This document shows positions 44,501-54,418 of a stretch of 64,000 bases of DNA, piece by piece; the stretch's first letter is position 1; the number at the start of each line of letters is the position of its first letter. Position numbers and translations under genes: made by a program. Under the pieces are notes generated by a model. That model was given only the letters and a program-made list of their open reading frames with translations, had not been told where the DNA came from and ran no database searches. Origin of the DNA: Vanessa cardui (Eukaryota > Arthropoda > Insecta > Lepidoptera > Nymphalidae); the NCBI RefSeq assembly GCF_905220365.1, contig NC_061129.1, positions 1,674,803 through 1,738,802 on the forward strand. Reading direction: 5' to 3'.

Positions 44501-47500
44501 ATTATTGAAACGAATTCAATAATAATCCACATACATACAATGATATGATTAATAATCAGAGAATTAATTAATAAATAAATAATTTAGATTTAATTAGTAG
44601 ATTAATGTAATTATATAACAGTGAGGGTTTGATTCAGAAATGTTTGAACACATTTTCATTTAATGTAATAAATTAAAATGAAAAAAAGATACAATAATAT
44701 AAATAGTATGTTGAAATACAAACAATGTAAAAATAGGTTTGAAAGGTGAGTGAGCCAGTGTAACTACAGGCACAAGAGACATAACATCTTAGTTCCCAAG
44801 GTTGGTGGCACATGACGATGTAAGGAATAGTTAATATTTCTTACAGCGTCATTGTCTATGGGTGATGGTGACCACTTACCATCAGGTGGCCCACATGTCG
44901 TCCACCAATTTATACCATAAAAAAGCCTCATAAATAGGAAACTATCTGTTGCAGAGTAACATGAGATTGAGTGTAGCAGTGATTTGTCAAAAATGACATA
45001 TTTTAAAAGCATTATACTAAAGACAAGCATTAAATGATTATGATTGAAGTGTGTCGTTATGAGTACAATACAGAAAACGCTGTTACCTAACATTATGCTA
45101 AGAGAATCCCACACGGGCTTATCCGATACTTGTTACACGATCGTGTAATGATTTCTAATAGCATTTGACGAGTAAACGTGTATTATTTAACCGATGTCAA
45201 TAAAGGAAGTTTATCAATTCGATTTTTATATTTGTTACCTCAGATCTTTTTAATTTATAAACCGATATCGAATATTATTTTTGTTCAAACTAATTAATTT
45301 GCAGTAAATAAGCTTATTATACTTTGTGAGGTTGTTTATTTTTTTATGGTATAGGTTGGCGGACGAGAATATGGGCCACCTGTTGGTAAGTGGTCACCAT
45401 CACTCATAGACGATGAAATATTAACAATTCCTTACATCGTCAATGTGCCAACAACCTTGGGAACTAAAATGTTATGTCCCTTGTGCCTGTAGTTACACTG
45501 GCTCACTCACCCTTCAAACCGGAACACAACAATACTGAGTACTGTTATTTGGCGGAAGAATAACTGATGATTGGGTGGTACCTACCCAGACGGGCTAGAA
45601 CAAAGAATTAATTTTAATTGGTTTGCAGTCAAACTACAAATAACTGTGAGTGTGATTACTGCCACAGACTGATAATTAAATAATTTAGAATACGTACATA
45701 CAAGTCTCTTAACTTTAATCAAAATACACAACAAATACACAATTAAAATTTCAATATTTAGTCCAAATCAATAGTTCTCGGAATGATTGAGAATTCCATT
45801 CGATATTACATCGTCGCGTGTAAATCATTCCTCTAACCTAATAAGTTTCGATTAAAGTGCTAATCATTCAGTCATTAAAATCACACATGCTATTTAATGA
45901 ATAAAAGAAATTGATATCTTCACCATTTTCATGATGAAACAAATATTCTCGGAAAATCCTTCGTTATTATTGTCTATTATTAATAACGATGTTTAGTAGA
46001 ATCAACCTGAAAATGTGCCACATTTGACCAACGGCTTCTTCTCCACTTCGAGAAGATTCTTCGGAGCTTATTCCGACAGCTGCTTCAACGTAGCTTGAAA
46101 TTCCCATGCAGATTGATAAACACAAACATCCATATCCTATGGAAATATGACTATGGAAATATTACTTACTATAAAACGTTAATTCATGCATGAAAAAAAT
46201 ATATTGGTATATAATTGAATAAAAAAAGAAAAAGCAGTTAGAATAGTTCGTCATACATTTTATAAAACCGTACAGACATACATAGAATTTAAATGGAGCT
46301 CCGGTTTCATCGGAGAAAAAAGTTTACTGTAAAAAGTTTTTACTCGAACGCTGACAATAAAATGAGTTTTGAATACCTATCAATGAAACTTGCACACAGA
46401 TTGAATGAAGTGTGTACTTTAAACGGACTTGTAAATTCCAAACTGTCACTGATTCGTAAACATAACGTAAGCTAACATAATGAGCGAGAAAGCAAAACTT
46501 TCATCGTTTTACGGAAACCGGACTTATTCTCATTCAACTCGCGTACATCTCATCTTTGTTTCCAAACGATTAGAAAATCGACACTGTATCTTGCATCGTT
46601 GCATTTGAAGCAGTTTAGAATTTACTTGTGAGATCATCTGACAAGTTTCGTTAGAGTTAATAACTCAAATTAATTAATAGTTAAAATTATTGTCTATGGC
46701 ATTATTTATCTTTTCTGGCCCTAGCTTATAGATTTGTTTAGGGTAGGTACAGTCGGGGTAAGAAAAGGTTCGTCACCTTAAGATCTATTTTGGTGTGCTC
46801 AGTATGACCGATAATTTGCTTAAGAATGACATATTGCGTCGCAATGATTTGATGTTTAGATTCAAAAGGTACTAAGAGTTTAAGACTTGATAAAGGAATG
46901 AATTTGAAAACTGACGAAGGTTTTCTTACTCTGACTGTACATGTCAATTTCAACATGACTGGAGTATTAATACACGATCAAGACTACGAGCAGTGTGATA
47001 ATAAATTAACTTAACCCATTTTATTAATATTTATTTCTATTTTAATGATTATTTCTCTATTAACTATATTCCGATATCTATTGGCAAAACGACGTGATCT
47101 TATACTGTAAAGATTGATCCTATACCTACTGTACCGAGTATTACCAATGCACTGTGAATCCATATAAACCTATTTCATTTGGAATCTATCAATCTTTTGC
47201 TTACAATTAATATCTTACGTTAGAAAATATATAATTTGTCATAAAATATTTGATGGAACTATAATAGTTCTATTAATTATTTTATAATCAAATAATATGT
47301 CTTTTCTACTGGTAGGTATGTGTAGGAAATCGAACTAGGAAATGGGCTACCTGATAGTGAAGGATCACTAACGCCCATACATATTCGCTCTGTAAGAATA
47401 CTAACCAATACTACAAACATAGCCAAGGAGCTACTAAAATTGAGATTTATGATTTTATATTATCGTCTTCGACCCGCGAAATTTTGATTTTAATATCTTA

Positions 47501-50500
47501 ATGATTCTAACTTGACTTACAAATCTTTTAGGGTTATAACTACTTATTAGAGAAAAATAAGTAAGAAATGCTAAGATTATTTCCCTATGTAATTATGATA
47601 TAGTCTTCCCAAAAATGTATATATAGCAAATGCATATTACCATAGCTAACGGCTACCATATGTGACTTTGAAATAACAGTGAAACATGTGTAAACGTAAT
47701 TTGTATCCAAATATTTACAATATTAAATAAGAATTTTTAATCCATGAACCATTCTTTCACTCTTACGTAATCATATGACCTTTAAAACAAAAAGTAAAGT
47801 CCAAACGAAATCAAAAGCGACCGGAACGCCTACTTGCGAGCGCGTCGTGAAAGTGCCCCGCCGCGAGACAGATCGGCGCATTCTACCGCATAACACATCC
47901 TGTACGTGAATTTTTTAACCGGTACTCAAATTACCATAGACAGTTACGTAAACTTATTAACACATGGCTTTCATTTATAGATGTCAAAGTAAAACATAGC
48001 GATCTAGCTTGCCTATAAGGCGGGACTTTTCGACACCCTTAAGTTGTTGGTTATGCTACTAAACTTTTTTGTAAGGGAGTTGAACAAAGCAAATAATAGT
48101 GCTCTTTTGAAAATGGACGACAATATGCCTCCTGCCGACTACTCTCTGCTTAGAATGGATATGACCGAAACCGGTCAGGCGAAAATAAAATAAAAAAAAA
48201 AACAAATTGTAAAAAAATATCTCATATATAAATTTAGAAGTCTGGAAAAGCAAATTAAAAAAAATTACAGTTAAAATGTTGTTCGTTGCTAATACAAGAT
48301 TTTACTTCGATAATCACAGAAACAGTTCATATAAAAATAAAGTATGTTAGATCTCATCTCTCTGCGCCCGCGCATACTAAAGAATGCACTTTCGTGCTAC
48401 TGATGCGTCACGGACAGACAAATGTTCTCCGTGAATTGTGAGAAAACAGCTTCGTCATCTCACATTCTGTTACAGTCCAGCAAGAACAAATATAAGATCG
48501 TAATGTTAAGATAATACTAAAGAATTTATTGTACTTACAAATTACAGATCAATAAATACATAATGATTTTTTTTTAATTATGTTAACGAAGCTTTTTGGT
48601 AGGTCTTTGTGAAATCTCGTCTGAGTAGGTACCACCTACACATTGTATATTCTACTGTCAAACAGTAATACTTAGGATTGCTGTGTTTGGGTTTGATATA
48701 ACATGTCAGTTCTTAAAGTGCAGGTGCATTGGTGATGTAAAATTTTGTAAAAAAATCTTACGATTCTTGTATCTATGGACAGTGGTGACCACTTACTATT
48801 AAGTGGCCCATTTGCTAGACTGTCTTATTACCTATACTCGATAAAAAAACTCTTAGTGAAATAAATAAAATATCAACATTAAATTAACTTTCATTAACTG
48901 ATATGATTGTATTTTTTTGATGTTGAAAAAGAGTAACTACTGAGTTTCTTGCCGGTTCTTCTCGGTAGAATCTACTTTCCGAACCGGTGGTAGCTTCACT
49001 TAATTGTTAAATGACGATTCAGAAGTGCTTGTAAAAGCCTACTTGAATAAAGTTTATTTTGATTTTGATTTTTGATTAAAACTTGTTACTCAATTAATTA
49101 CAATAACTTCCTACTATAACTAATTTAATTGAAGTCTGTGTTAAGAATACTTCTTTTAAAATAATTAATAATAATTTATATACATTACTTATTAAACGAC
49201 ATTTCATATAAAAATGTTAATCATTTGTTATATTTTTATCTTCATCTCTATTAAGTTAGTCCTTTATGTGATTTGGTTGTATTTGAGAAAATAAAGACAT
49301 CAAATTCCACTTATGCTAATATTTTTTTCTTTTTGTTTTCAGATAGAAAATGACTTCGACAGAAACAGACAGCCACCGCTAGGTCCTACTGGTTTCAACG
49401 ATCATCAAACGAGATATGGGATATCACCATCATTACAGAACTTCCAAGGGCAGCCTAATATACTGAGCAGTCCAGCACCTCCAATTCAGTTCCCTCAGCC
49501 AATCTTTCAACAACAGCCGTATGTTCCGCAGTTCAACAATTTACTGCCAGCTCAAAACATTCCAAGCAATGCTCCCGTACAAAACAACAATGGATTTCAA
49601 TATAACCAACCTACAAATGTAAATCCAATAAATAATTTGGGTCAAATTCAACAGCATCAAAATATACCACAACCGATACCTACTTTGTCGGCATTTCAAA
49701 ATAATGGTCTTCCGTTAACGCAAACCGCTCCACAAACATTCAATCCGAATCAAAATATTCATAGTCAAATTTCTATAGCCCAGCAGAGACCTACGCAGGC
49801 TGCATTTTTACCATCTCTGAATAATGCTAATAATCCAGCTTTTAGCGCACCCAACCCCATTACTATTCAAGCCGCACCTAATCTAGCCCCGCAAAATTTG
49901 AACAATCAACAAATTCCTTTCCAATCAATAAGCCAATCACCATTATATAATAATAACAATAATGGACAATCCGTATCACAATTAAGGGATTACTATGAAC
50001 AACAATCAAAAGAAAATCTAGAAAAATTAAAAGAACTTCAAGAAAGACAAAGGATTATTCAGAAACATCAAGAGTTTGTTCAGAAACAACAACAAAAGCA
50101 GCAAGAAAAGGTGGAAAAATTACACGAAGAATTTGTCAGTAAACAAGCTACAAAATCAATACCAAGTTATACGACAACAGAAAATTATGAAGAATACTTC
50201 AAACGCAATCAAGAAAAACGAAGACCGCTACTGCCTCATGAGACAGATTTATTCAGGAAAGCTGTTGAACAATATGAAAAGGAGCACCCAACTACAACGA
50301 CGTCTACGACTACGACCACAACAACTACAACAACAACAGCGCGACCCACTACGAGGTATAGAACTCGATCACCGACCCGAACCAGGGCTCCACCTCAAGA
50401 CAGAAACAAACAAAAGCTTTATAATGAAATTAAGAATTTACTGGAAGAAAGTGATACTAAAGGTTTTGATGATAACTTAAGAGCAAAAAGCGTAGCTTTA

Positions 50501-53500
50501 CTTCAGAAGCCAGATATACTAAAACAGCTTAAAGTGGCTTTAGCCGAAAATCCTGAAGATTTTAATGAAAAAAATTTCACATCTCGGGAAATTTCTTTAA
50601 ACGGCCAAAAGTTTGAAGTTATAAGAACAACTAACCCGAATCTGATTCCAAAAGGTGCTATAGCCGCTGACAGTCCGGATTTAGGTAAGCTGATATCAGC
50701 TACCCAAGAACCACAAAAAGAAAGTCGCATCTCTTTTGACGATTTAACAAAAGGTGTATTGCCGCCTGGAGCTAATTTCGAACTTATAAAACAAGCAGAC
50801 AACGGTAAGTTGGAAGAAGTTTCCAAAATACCAAATTCGCTACAAAATAAAAAGAAAGTTACTTTCGTATTTCTGGAGGAACAAGATGATGGGACATTCA
50901 AAGTGAAAGGTGTGAAGGCAAACGGGCAACAAACCGAAGAAGGGCCTGAGGTTGAGGATATTTTGAATAAGATAAAGAAGGGTGAAATACAACTACCGGG
51001 ACCAACCAAAATAAGTAACAATATTTACACTTCGAGCACGCAAAGCCCTACTATCGCAACAACCGAATATATAGCCGAATCATCGCATCACCCATCAAGC
51101 TACACCAGTTTCGTAACAACGTCGAATTACGGTAATTCCGGGCATACTAACCCAATACAAACAACACCAGCGCCCACTTATCGTAACTCTATTGCGTCAT
51201 CAACAAGAACTACTCCTGTGACGCAAACATATGCGCCTACAACCCGAACGACAACCAGCGAAAGATATGTTATCAAATCTTCGACTCCAAATTACATAAA
51301 AAACAGACACAGCCATCACCAAGCATCAAGAAGTCACGTGCCCAGTACAACTGCTATAAATACAACTCCGGCTTATAGGACGACGCCTCAAGATATTGTC
51401 GTAATCGGATCAAGCGCCGCTCCAACTTACGAAGAGTCCACTGTAAACTTGAACTATGAAAAGAGCGATACACCTGACCTCGTGGATATTCTGAAAGAAA
51501 ATGGTCTGTTCGCAACAGCCAAATATTTGAAACAATCTGGCTTGGATGCGATACTAAATGAAACAGGACCTTACACAATTTTCGCCCCAACCGATAAAGC
51601 TTTTAGGACTCTATTAGTTCAACTCGGTGGGCCTGATAGGGCAGAAGAGAAGTTCCGTGACAATCCTAGATTATTGAGTGGAGTAAGTAAAGCATACCAA
51701 TAATTTTTCTCATCGACTTCTTCACTACTAAATCTTTATTGTATTCTATTTATTTTCTATATTGTACAACATTAAGATATACATTTTAATAATGATACCT
51801 CATGTTTAATTTCATTATAAAAAAATATAAAATAGAAAATTAACGATTGATATCTTCATCAGTTGCTGCTCCATCACGTTATCCCCGGCGCGTTCGACAT
51901 CGGCTCGCTCCAAGACGAAATGACAGGCGTCTCCCTTGCCGGCACGCAACTCCGGGTGAATCAGTACGACATGCATGACGTCGAATGGAACGAAGTACGA
52001 GTGACGACTATCAACGGGGCTCGAGTCCTTGACGATAAGAAGGACATACATATACCACAGGTAAACTATACAACTATACTACCATCAATAATAATTTGAC
52101 GACTTTTCAAAAAAATTGTATCAATAGATTATTATTCTCACTTATTTAAATATGTTATTGATGGTCATCGCCTTTACTTTCCAGGGCATTGCCCACGCAG
52201 TGGACCGGGTGATGTTCCCGCTGCCGGTCGGAGATCTCGTACAGACCTTGCAAGCGGACCGGGATCGACGCTTCACGACCTTCCTGAAAGCTATATACGC
52301 CAGCGGCTTCGCGGAGACTTTAGCCGGTAAGAACGAAAAAATCAAGAAATCGTGGTTTTAGAAAATGTAATGGTATTATCATGTTTGACTGTACGATTGG
52401 AGTGAGGAGGATGTATGGTTGTTGTGATAATAATACAACTATTTGGACAACAACCTTATATTCTCTAAGACGTCCACCAACGGGCAATCAGCTGATGTGT
52501 TGGCTAAAGTCGGGCGTGACGTTTCCAGAGAGCAAGACGTACACGGTGTTCGCGCCGACGGACGCGGCGTTCGCGCGGCTGGCGGTGGCCGAGCTGGCGC
52601 GCGTGGGCGACCGCGCGGGCGCGCGCGCGCTGGTGGCGCGACACGTGCTGCCCGGCACGCTGTACAGCGCCGGCATGCGCTACTACCAGCTGCGCAACTC
52701 CATGGAGGACGCCAAGCCGCTCACGCTGCAGAAGAGCTCCGGTGAGCTGTCTTATTGACTAACTAACTTAATACCATCGTACCTCGAAAGACTGACACAT
52801 AAAGTACGATAGTAGCATTTTATTACAATAGGCCATTTGACTGGTTTTTAAAATCCATTTTATAATATTTAGTAGAGGTTAAGGAACCCAGTAAAAGTTG
52901 ATTTTTTTATTTCTAGTACATATTTGCCTAAAAATATCATATTAAATATTCCATATTTAAATAACGCGCTAAAACGCTACTTGGACAATATGGCGCTGCA
53001 ATGGAGTCGGTGACGTCACTTTGCTGTATTTTAATCTGTGGTACATATAGTAGAAAATCAAGGTATACAACAAAGTGACTTCATCATAAGCCCGGCCAAT
53101 CAGGAACGTTTTGTGTCACGTGACAAACGTTTGAAAAAATGCATTTTTATTTATTGATTTTTGAATTAATTAAGTATTATTTTCAAGTTTCGTTAGCAAA
53201 TAACCATTTATAAACTTATAATATACACTGATTACAATAATTCACAATTTATTTTTCGCATTGTCAAATAGCCATGCACATGCAGCACAAAATCGTAATT
53301 CAAATGATATACTGTTACGTGGAACCTTTGTTGTTATACAGCCTATATGTACCTAAACTTTTAGTATAACATATTTATATGTTAGTACTGCTACGATAAC
53401 TAAACATGTAACTATGGTCTCCATTATCCTTATGTAATACTACATAGTATTACATAAGGATAATGGATTATTAGAGATTTTTTTTATAAAAACAATTTAC

Positions 53501-53595
53501 CCGCAGGTCGCATCAAAGTGAACAACGCCCAAGTCATAACCCACAACATCCCGGCGACCAACGGCGTCATCCACGCCGTGGATGCGCTGCTATAG
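35524..53595 (+). CDS. Secreted fasciclin (FAS1) domain protein, six coding exons
   Basis: Join 35524-35589, 49343-51682, 51863-52060, 52185-52326, 52529-52741, 53507-53595 (1015 aa). All junctions are GT-AG and the phases agree (0, 0, 0, 1, 1). Residues 1-19 are a likely signal peptide (MRGSVYLFLLLARTVAA..). Residues 23-230 are rich in Gln, Asn and Pro, and about 234-290 is a Gln/Lys/Glu coiled-coil-like stretch. A Thr run lies at 339-354. Residues 380-560 are an unrecognised acidic/basic region, and 575-725 is Ser/Thr/Pro-rich and probably O-glycosylated. FAS1 domain 1 spans about 729-886 (YTIFAPTDKAF; HHVIPGAF; IAHAVDRVMFP). FAS1 domain 2 spans about 887-1015 (YTVFAPTDAAF; RHVLPGTLY; NGVIHAVDALL, ending at the stop). 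FAS1 domains mediate extracellular adhesion and matrix binding (fasciclin-1 and TGFBI types). There is no membrane anchor, so a matrix or cuticle protein is likely. Exons between 35589 and 49343 cannot be excluded, though phases match without any. Confidence 0.85.
36368..36540 (+). mobile_element. 5'-truncated SINE in intron 1
   Basis: From 'gctcggcggcgatgaaggaa' to 'gggaaatttacaggctgt'. The head is missing. Several mismatches make this an older copy. Confidence 0.8.
36812..37112 (-). mobile_element. Near full-length SINE with 12-bp target duplication
   Basis: Reverse orientation, with (AAC)n tail, 'agcctgtaaattcccactgc', full body and tRNA-like head. The target repeat agcacaactcca lies at 36800-36811 and 37113-37124. 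This is the most complete copy in the window. The frames seen across it are by-products of the SINE. Confidence 0.9.
37366..37690. other. Unclassified segment with repeated GGCC/GACC motifs
   Basis: Contains 'ggtacggggcctttaagacc', 'ggtacggggcttattagatc', 'ggtcaaaaagaccccg' and 'gaggcctattagacctc'. These variants of one short partly palindromic motif are spaced irregularly over about 300 bp. They may be remains of a DNA transposon end region, but the family is not recognised. Confidence 0.4.
38029..38277 (-). mobile_element. Family E SINE-like element
   Basis: Reverse orientation: T/A-rich end at 38029, then 'aaagcacttgtgttatggaa', 'cacccagacacaagacaaca', 'gggtatcaaacccgg' (B-box-like on -) and 'gtacacactcgaccccgag'. 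Same order as 15257-15500. Confidence 0.7.
38965..39065 (-). repeat. Family D repeat fragment
   Basis: Reverse orientation: 'gaccacaggcacaagggaca', 'taacatctagttc', 'aaggttggtggcgcattggt', 'ggtggtcactacttgcc'. Confidence 0.7.
40159..40219. repeat. Perfect 18-bp inverted repeat (61-bp hairpin)
   Basis: The left arm cgcgtggtagtatactac (40159-40176) and right arm gtagtatactaccacgcg (40202-40219) are exact reverse complements with a 25-nt loop. The inner part of each arm, gtagtatactac, is itself a palindrome, so each arm can also pair with itself. No longer terminal repeat or target duplication was found around it. Confidence 0.9.
41278..41577. mobile_element. MITE, family A, second copy
   Basis: Left TIR gtacgacacag-attagatgtagcatcgg and right TIR (cccgatgctacatctaagct, then gtgtcgtac) are inverted repeats of about 28 bp. 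The interior matches the copy at 2256-2532 in reverse orientation ('tgaatatgatctttacacaa', 'cacttgctctctcgggttga'). Confidence 0.8.
41884..42108 (+). mobile_element. Family E SINE-like element
   Basis: 'gtcgaatagtgtgtacaccg', 'cccaggttcgatacccgacc' (B-box-like ggttcgatacc), 'gtcttggatctgggtgtttg', 'aataacacaagtgctttaac'. The best-preserved B box of the three copies. Confidence 0.7.
44090..44216 (+). mobile_element. Possible non-LTR 3' end with TTTA-type tail
   Basis: 'gcgacttcttctggcacggg', 'agctcacggcactcaaaag' and a tail 'aaataaacatttatttattt'. The layout resembles a 5'-truncated retroelement or retroposed 3' end, but no coding part is present to classify it. Confidence 0.4.
44735..44910 (-). 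repeat. Family D repeat fragment
   Basis: Reverse orientation: 'gaaaggtgagtgagccagtg', 'taactacaggcacaagagac', 'cattgtctatgggtgatggt', 'gaccacttaccatcaggtgg'. Confidence 0.75.
45341..45605 (+). repeat. Family D repeat, near full length
   Basis: Starts 'tttatggtataggttggcgg', then 'atgggccacctgttggtaag' and 'caatactgagtactgttatt', and ends 'ggtacctacccagacgggct'. Confidence 0.8.
47320..47430 (+). repeat. Family D repeat, degenerate fragment
   Basis: 'aatgggctacctgatagtga', 'aggatcactaacgcccatac' followed by 'taagaatactaac'. Old fragment. Confidence 0.5.
48113..48193 (+). other. Small unexplained frame in a GC-richer island
   Basis: ATG at 48113 opens 26 codons (starts MDDNMPPADYSLLRMD) to TAA at 48191-48193. 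It lies inside the large intron, near a GC-rich island (47810-47900: 'gcgagcgcgtcgtgaaagtg', 'ccccgccgcgagacagat'). There is no family match and no splice evidence. It could be a remnant of a transposon or retroposed gene. Confidence 0.2.
48590..48825 (-). repeat. Family D repeat, diverged copy
   Basis: Reverse orientation: 'cgtctgagtaggtaccacct', 'tattctactgtcaaacagta' and 'ggtgaccacttactattaag', followed by tggccca. Confidence 0.65.
48921..49076 (+). mobile_element. 5'-truncated non-LTR tail (ATTTTG-tail family)
   Basis: A very well-preserved copy: 'gagtaactactgagtttctt', 'gccggttcttctcggtagaa', 'gtagcttcacttaattgtta', 'ataaagtttattttgatttt'. It lies 267 bp upstream of FAS1 exon 2. Confidence 0.9.
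49343..51682 (+). CDS. FAS1 gene exon 2: Q/N/P-rich, coiled-coil, Ser/Thr-rich parts and start of FAS1-1
   Basis: Acceptor ttttgttttcag ends at 49342 and the exon starts ATA GAA AAT. It carries 780 codons and the donor is gtaagt at 51683. The frame is also open upstream to an ATG at 49313, but those ten codons (MLIFFSFCFQ) translate the polypyrimidine tract and are intronic. Translation passes through a Thr-rich simple repeat (about 50287-50340), and the second half starts FAS1 domain 1 with YTIFAPTDKAF. Confidence 0.9.
51683..51862 (+). other. FAS1 gene intron 2
   Basis: 180 bp, GT..AG, AT-rich; acceptor tatcttcatcag. Confidence 0.85.
51863..52060 (+). CDS. FAS1 gene exon 3: core of FAS1 domain 1
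   Basis: 66 codons in phase 0, starting LLLHHVIPGAFDIGS, which continues DNPRLLSG of exon 2 into the conserved HHVIPG motif. Ends IPQ before gtaaac. Confidence 0.9.
52185..52326 (+). CDS. FAS1 gene exon 4: end of FAS1-1, start of FAS1-2
   Basis: Acceptor ctttactttccag; starts GIAHAVDRVMFPLP (the H2-type end of domain 1) and ends FAETLA plus one base before gtaaga. Phase 1. Confidence 0.9.
52529..52741 (+). CDS. FAS1 gene exon 5: core of FAS1 domain 2
   Basis: The acceptor gacgtttccag at 52518-52528 is the one that keeps frame with the phase-1 donor of exon 4. It gives FAETLA-ESKTYTVFAPTDAAF, the usual FAS1 spacing. The frame is open about 150 bp further upstream, but that stretch is intronic. 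Ends at g52741 before gtgagc. Very GC-rich, with GCG runs around 52610-52650. Confidence 0.85.
52742..53506 (+). other. FAS1 gene intron 5
   Basis: 765 bp, AT-rich, acceptor aatttacccgcag. Contains the 22-bp-arm hairpin at 53421-53466, which ends 40 bp before the acceptor. Confidence 0.85.
53421..53466. repeat. Perfect hairpin, 22-bp arms, 2-nt loop
   Basis: The arm at 53421-53442 (starts ccattatccttatgtaat) is the exact reverse complement of 53445-53466, with loop ca. It lies in the last intron of the FAS1 gene where the branch point would be expected nearby. Confidence 0.95.
53507..53595 (+). CDS. FAS1 gene exon 6: end of FAS1-2 and stop
   Basis: Starts by completing the split Gly codon; reads RIKVNNAQVITHNIPATNG, then VIHAVDALL and TAG at 53593-53595. 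The protein ends with the second FAS1 domain and has no GPI-type or membrane tail. Confidence 0.9.
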
Positions 53596-54258
53596 ACGAC
53601 GTCCCGCCAAACTAGACTAGGACACATTACGGAGCTACACATTCAAATAAAGTCAAAAATCTTCATCCTAACAATTCAAGAAACAGGCTCCAAGATTGTT
53701 AAGAATCTAAATTAATAGTATTGTCGCTATTTTGTCTTTTCTATATATTTATATCGATTGCCCACGAGTGGGACGATTATATATTATGTATCCAATATTT
53801 TAATTTTATATAATAACAATATCTGTCTAAGTTTTATGACTTATTTCCGTGTAGCGGCTGTAAAGCCACAATTAAAAATTAAGACTGTAAATATAAACTA
53901 GAATAAGATGTTAATTTATGCAGTTAACTTTTTTTGTAAATAAATTTTTATCAATATTATGGGTTTTTGATTCAAAATAAAAAACTAAATATTAAATACT
54001 TATATTTAAATTAAGTTATTACACACACACTCATCTCAGTACAATTTTATAACGTCGTGTGATCATAGGCCAGAGGTCCCTCAAGATCTAGTCCATTTAA
54101 AAAAATACTGAATACACATGTAGTAAATTGTTAAAATAAGTTTTACCTAAAGCAATATGCGAAAACAATCCATAATAAAACAACCATCGATTTTCTCCAA
54201 CTGTCTTACAAAAAAAAAAATCCAATAAAAAATTACACATTAACAATTTCAAGTGGAA
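53596..54258 (+). other. FAS1 gene 3' UTR and intergenic gap
   Basis: AATAAA motifs at 53646-53651, 53939-53944 and 53976-53981 are candidate polyadenylation signals for the + strand gene. The region between the two convergent genes is only about 0.8 kb, and the 3' ends may approach each other. Confidence 0.5.
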
Positions 54259-54264
54259 TTTATT
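54259..54264 (-). promoter_or_regulatory. Polyadenylation signal of the HRI-type kinase
   Basis: tttatt on + is AATAAA on -, about 155 nt downstream of the stop codon (54419-54421). Confidence 0.5.
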
Positions 54265-54418
54265 CAAATTTAAACTATATAATTCGAGTTTGTTCAAATT
54301 ACGTTAATAATTGCATAGATTAAAAAAAAAATTGCTCGAATTAAAATTAATTTGTGACATTAATGGCAACACTAGAAACACTATCCCCTATTCAAGTTGG
54401 ACTTGGACACTGAATCTA

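Larger units (their letters stand above)
35590..49342 (+). other. FAS1 gene intron 1 (13.75 kb)
   Basis: Donor gtaagt at 35590, acceptor ttttgttttcag ending 49342. The intron holds SINEs of two families, a family A MITE, several family D copies and a non-LTR tail. It also has a strong inverted repeat at 40159-40219. The spans 42109-44089, 45606-47319 and 47431-48589 show no further recognised repeat apart from a GC-rich island near 47810-48200. Long first introns often hold enhancers, but no specific element is claimed. Confidence 0.7.

Noticed and set aside
49313..49342. ATG at 49313 as start of the FAS1 protein
   Set aside because: These ten codons translate the T-rich tract of a strong acceptor. 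A signal-peptide exon in matching phase exists at 35524.
50503..51021. Minus-strand frame of 172 codons
   Set aside because: It lies antisense within FAS1 exon 2 and has no domain.
52381..52528. Upstream extension of FAS1 exon 5 with its own ATG
   Set aside because: It breaks phase with exon 4 and adds residues not found in FAS1 domains.
52443..52745. Alternative-frame protein over the GC-rich exon 5
   Set aside because: GC-rich exons give long open shadows; the R/G/A-rich translation has no domain.
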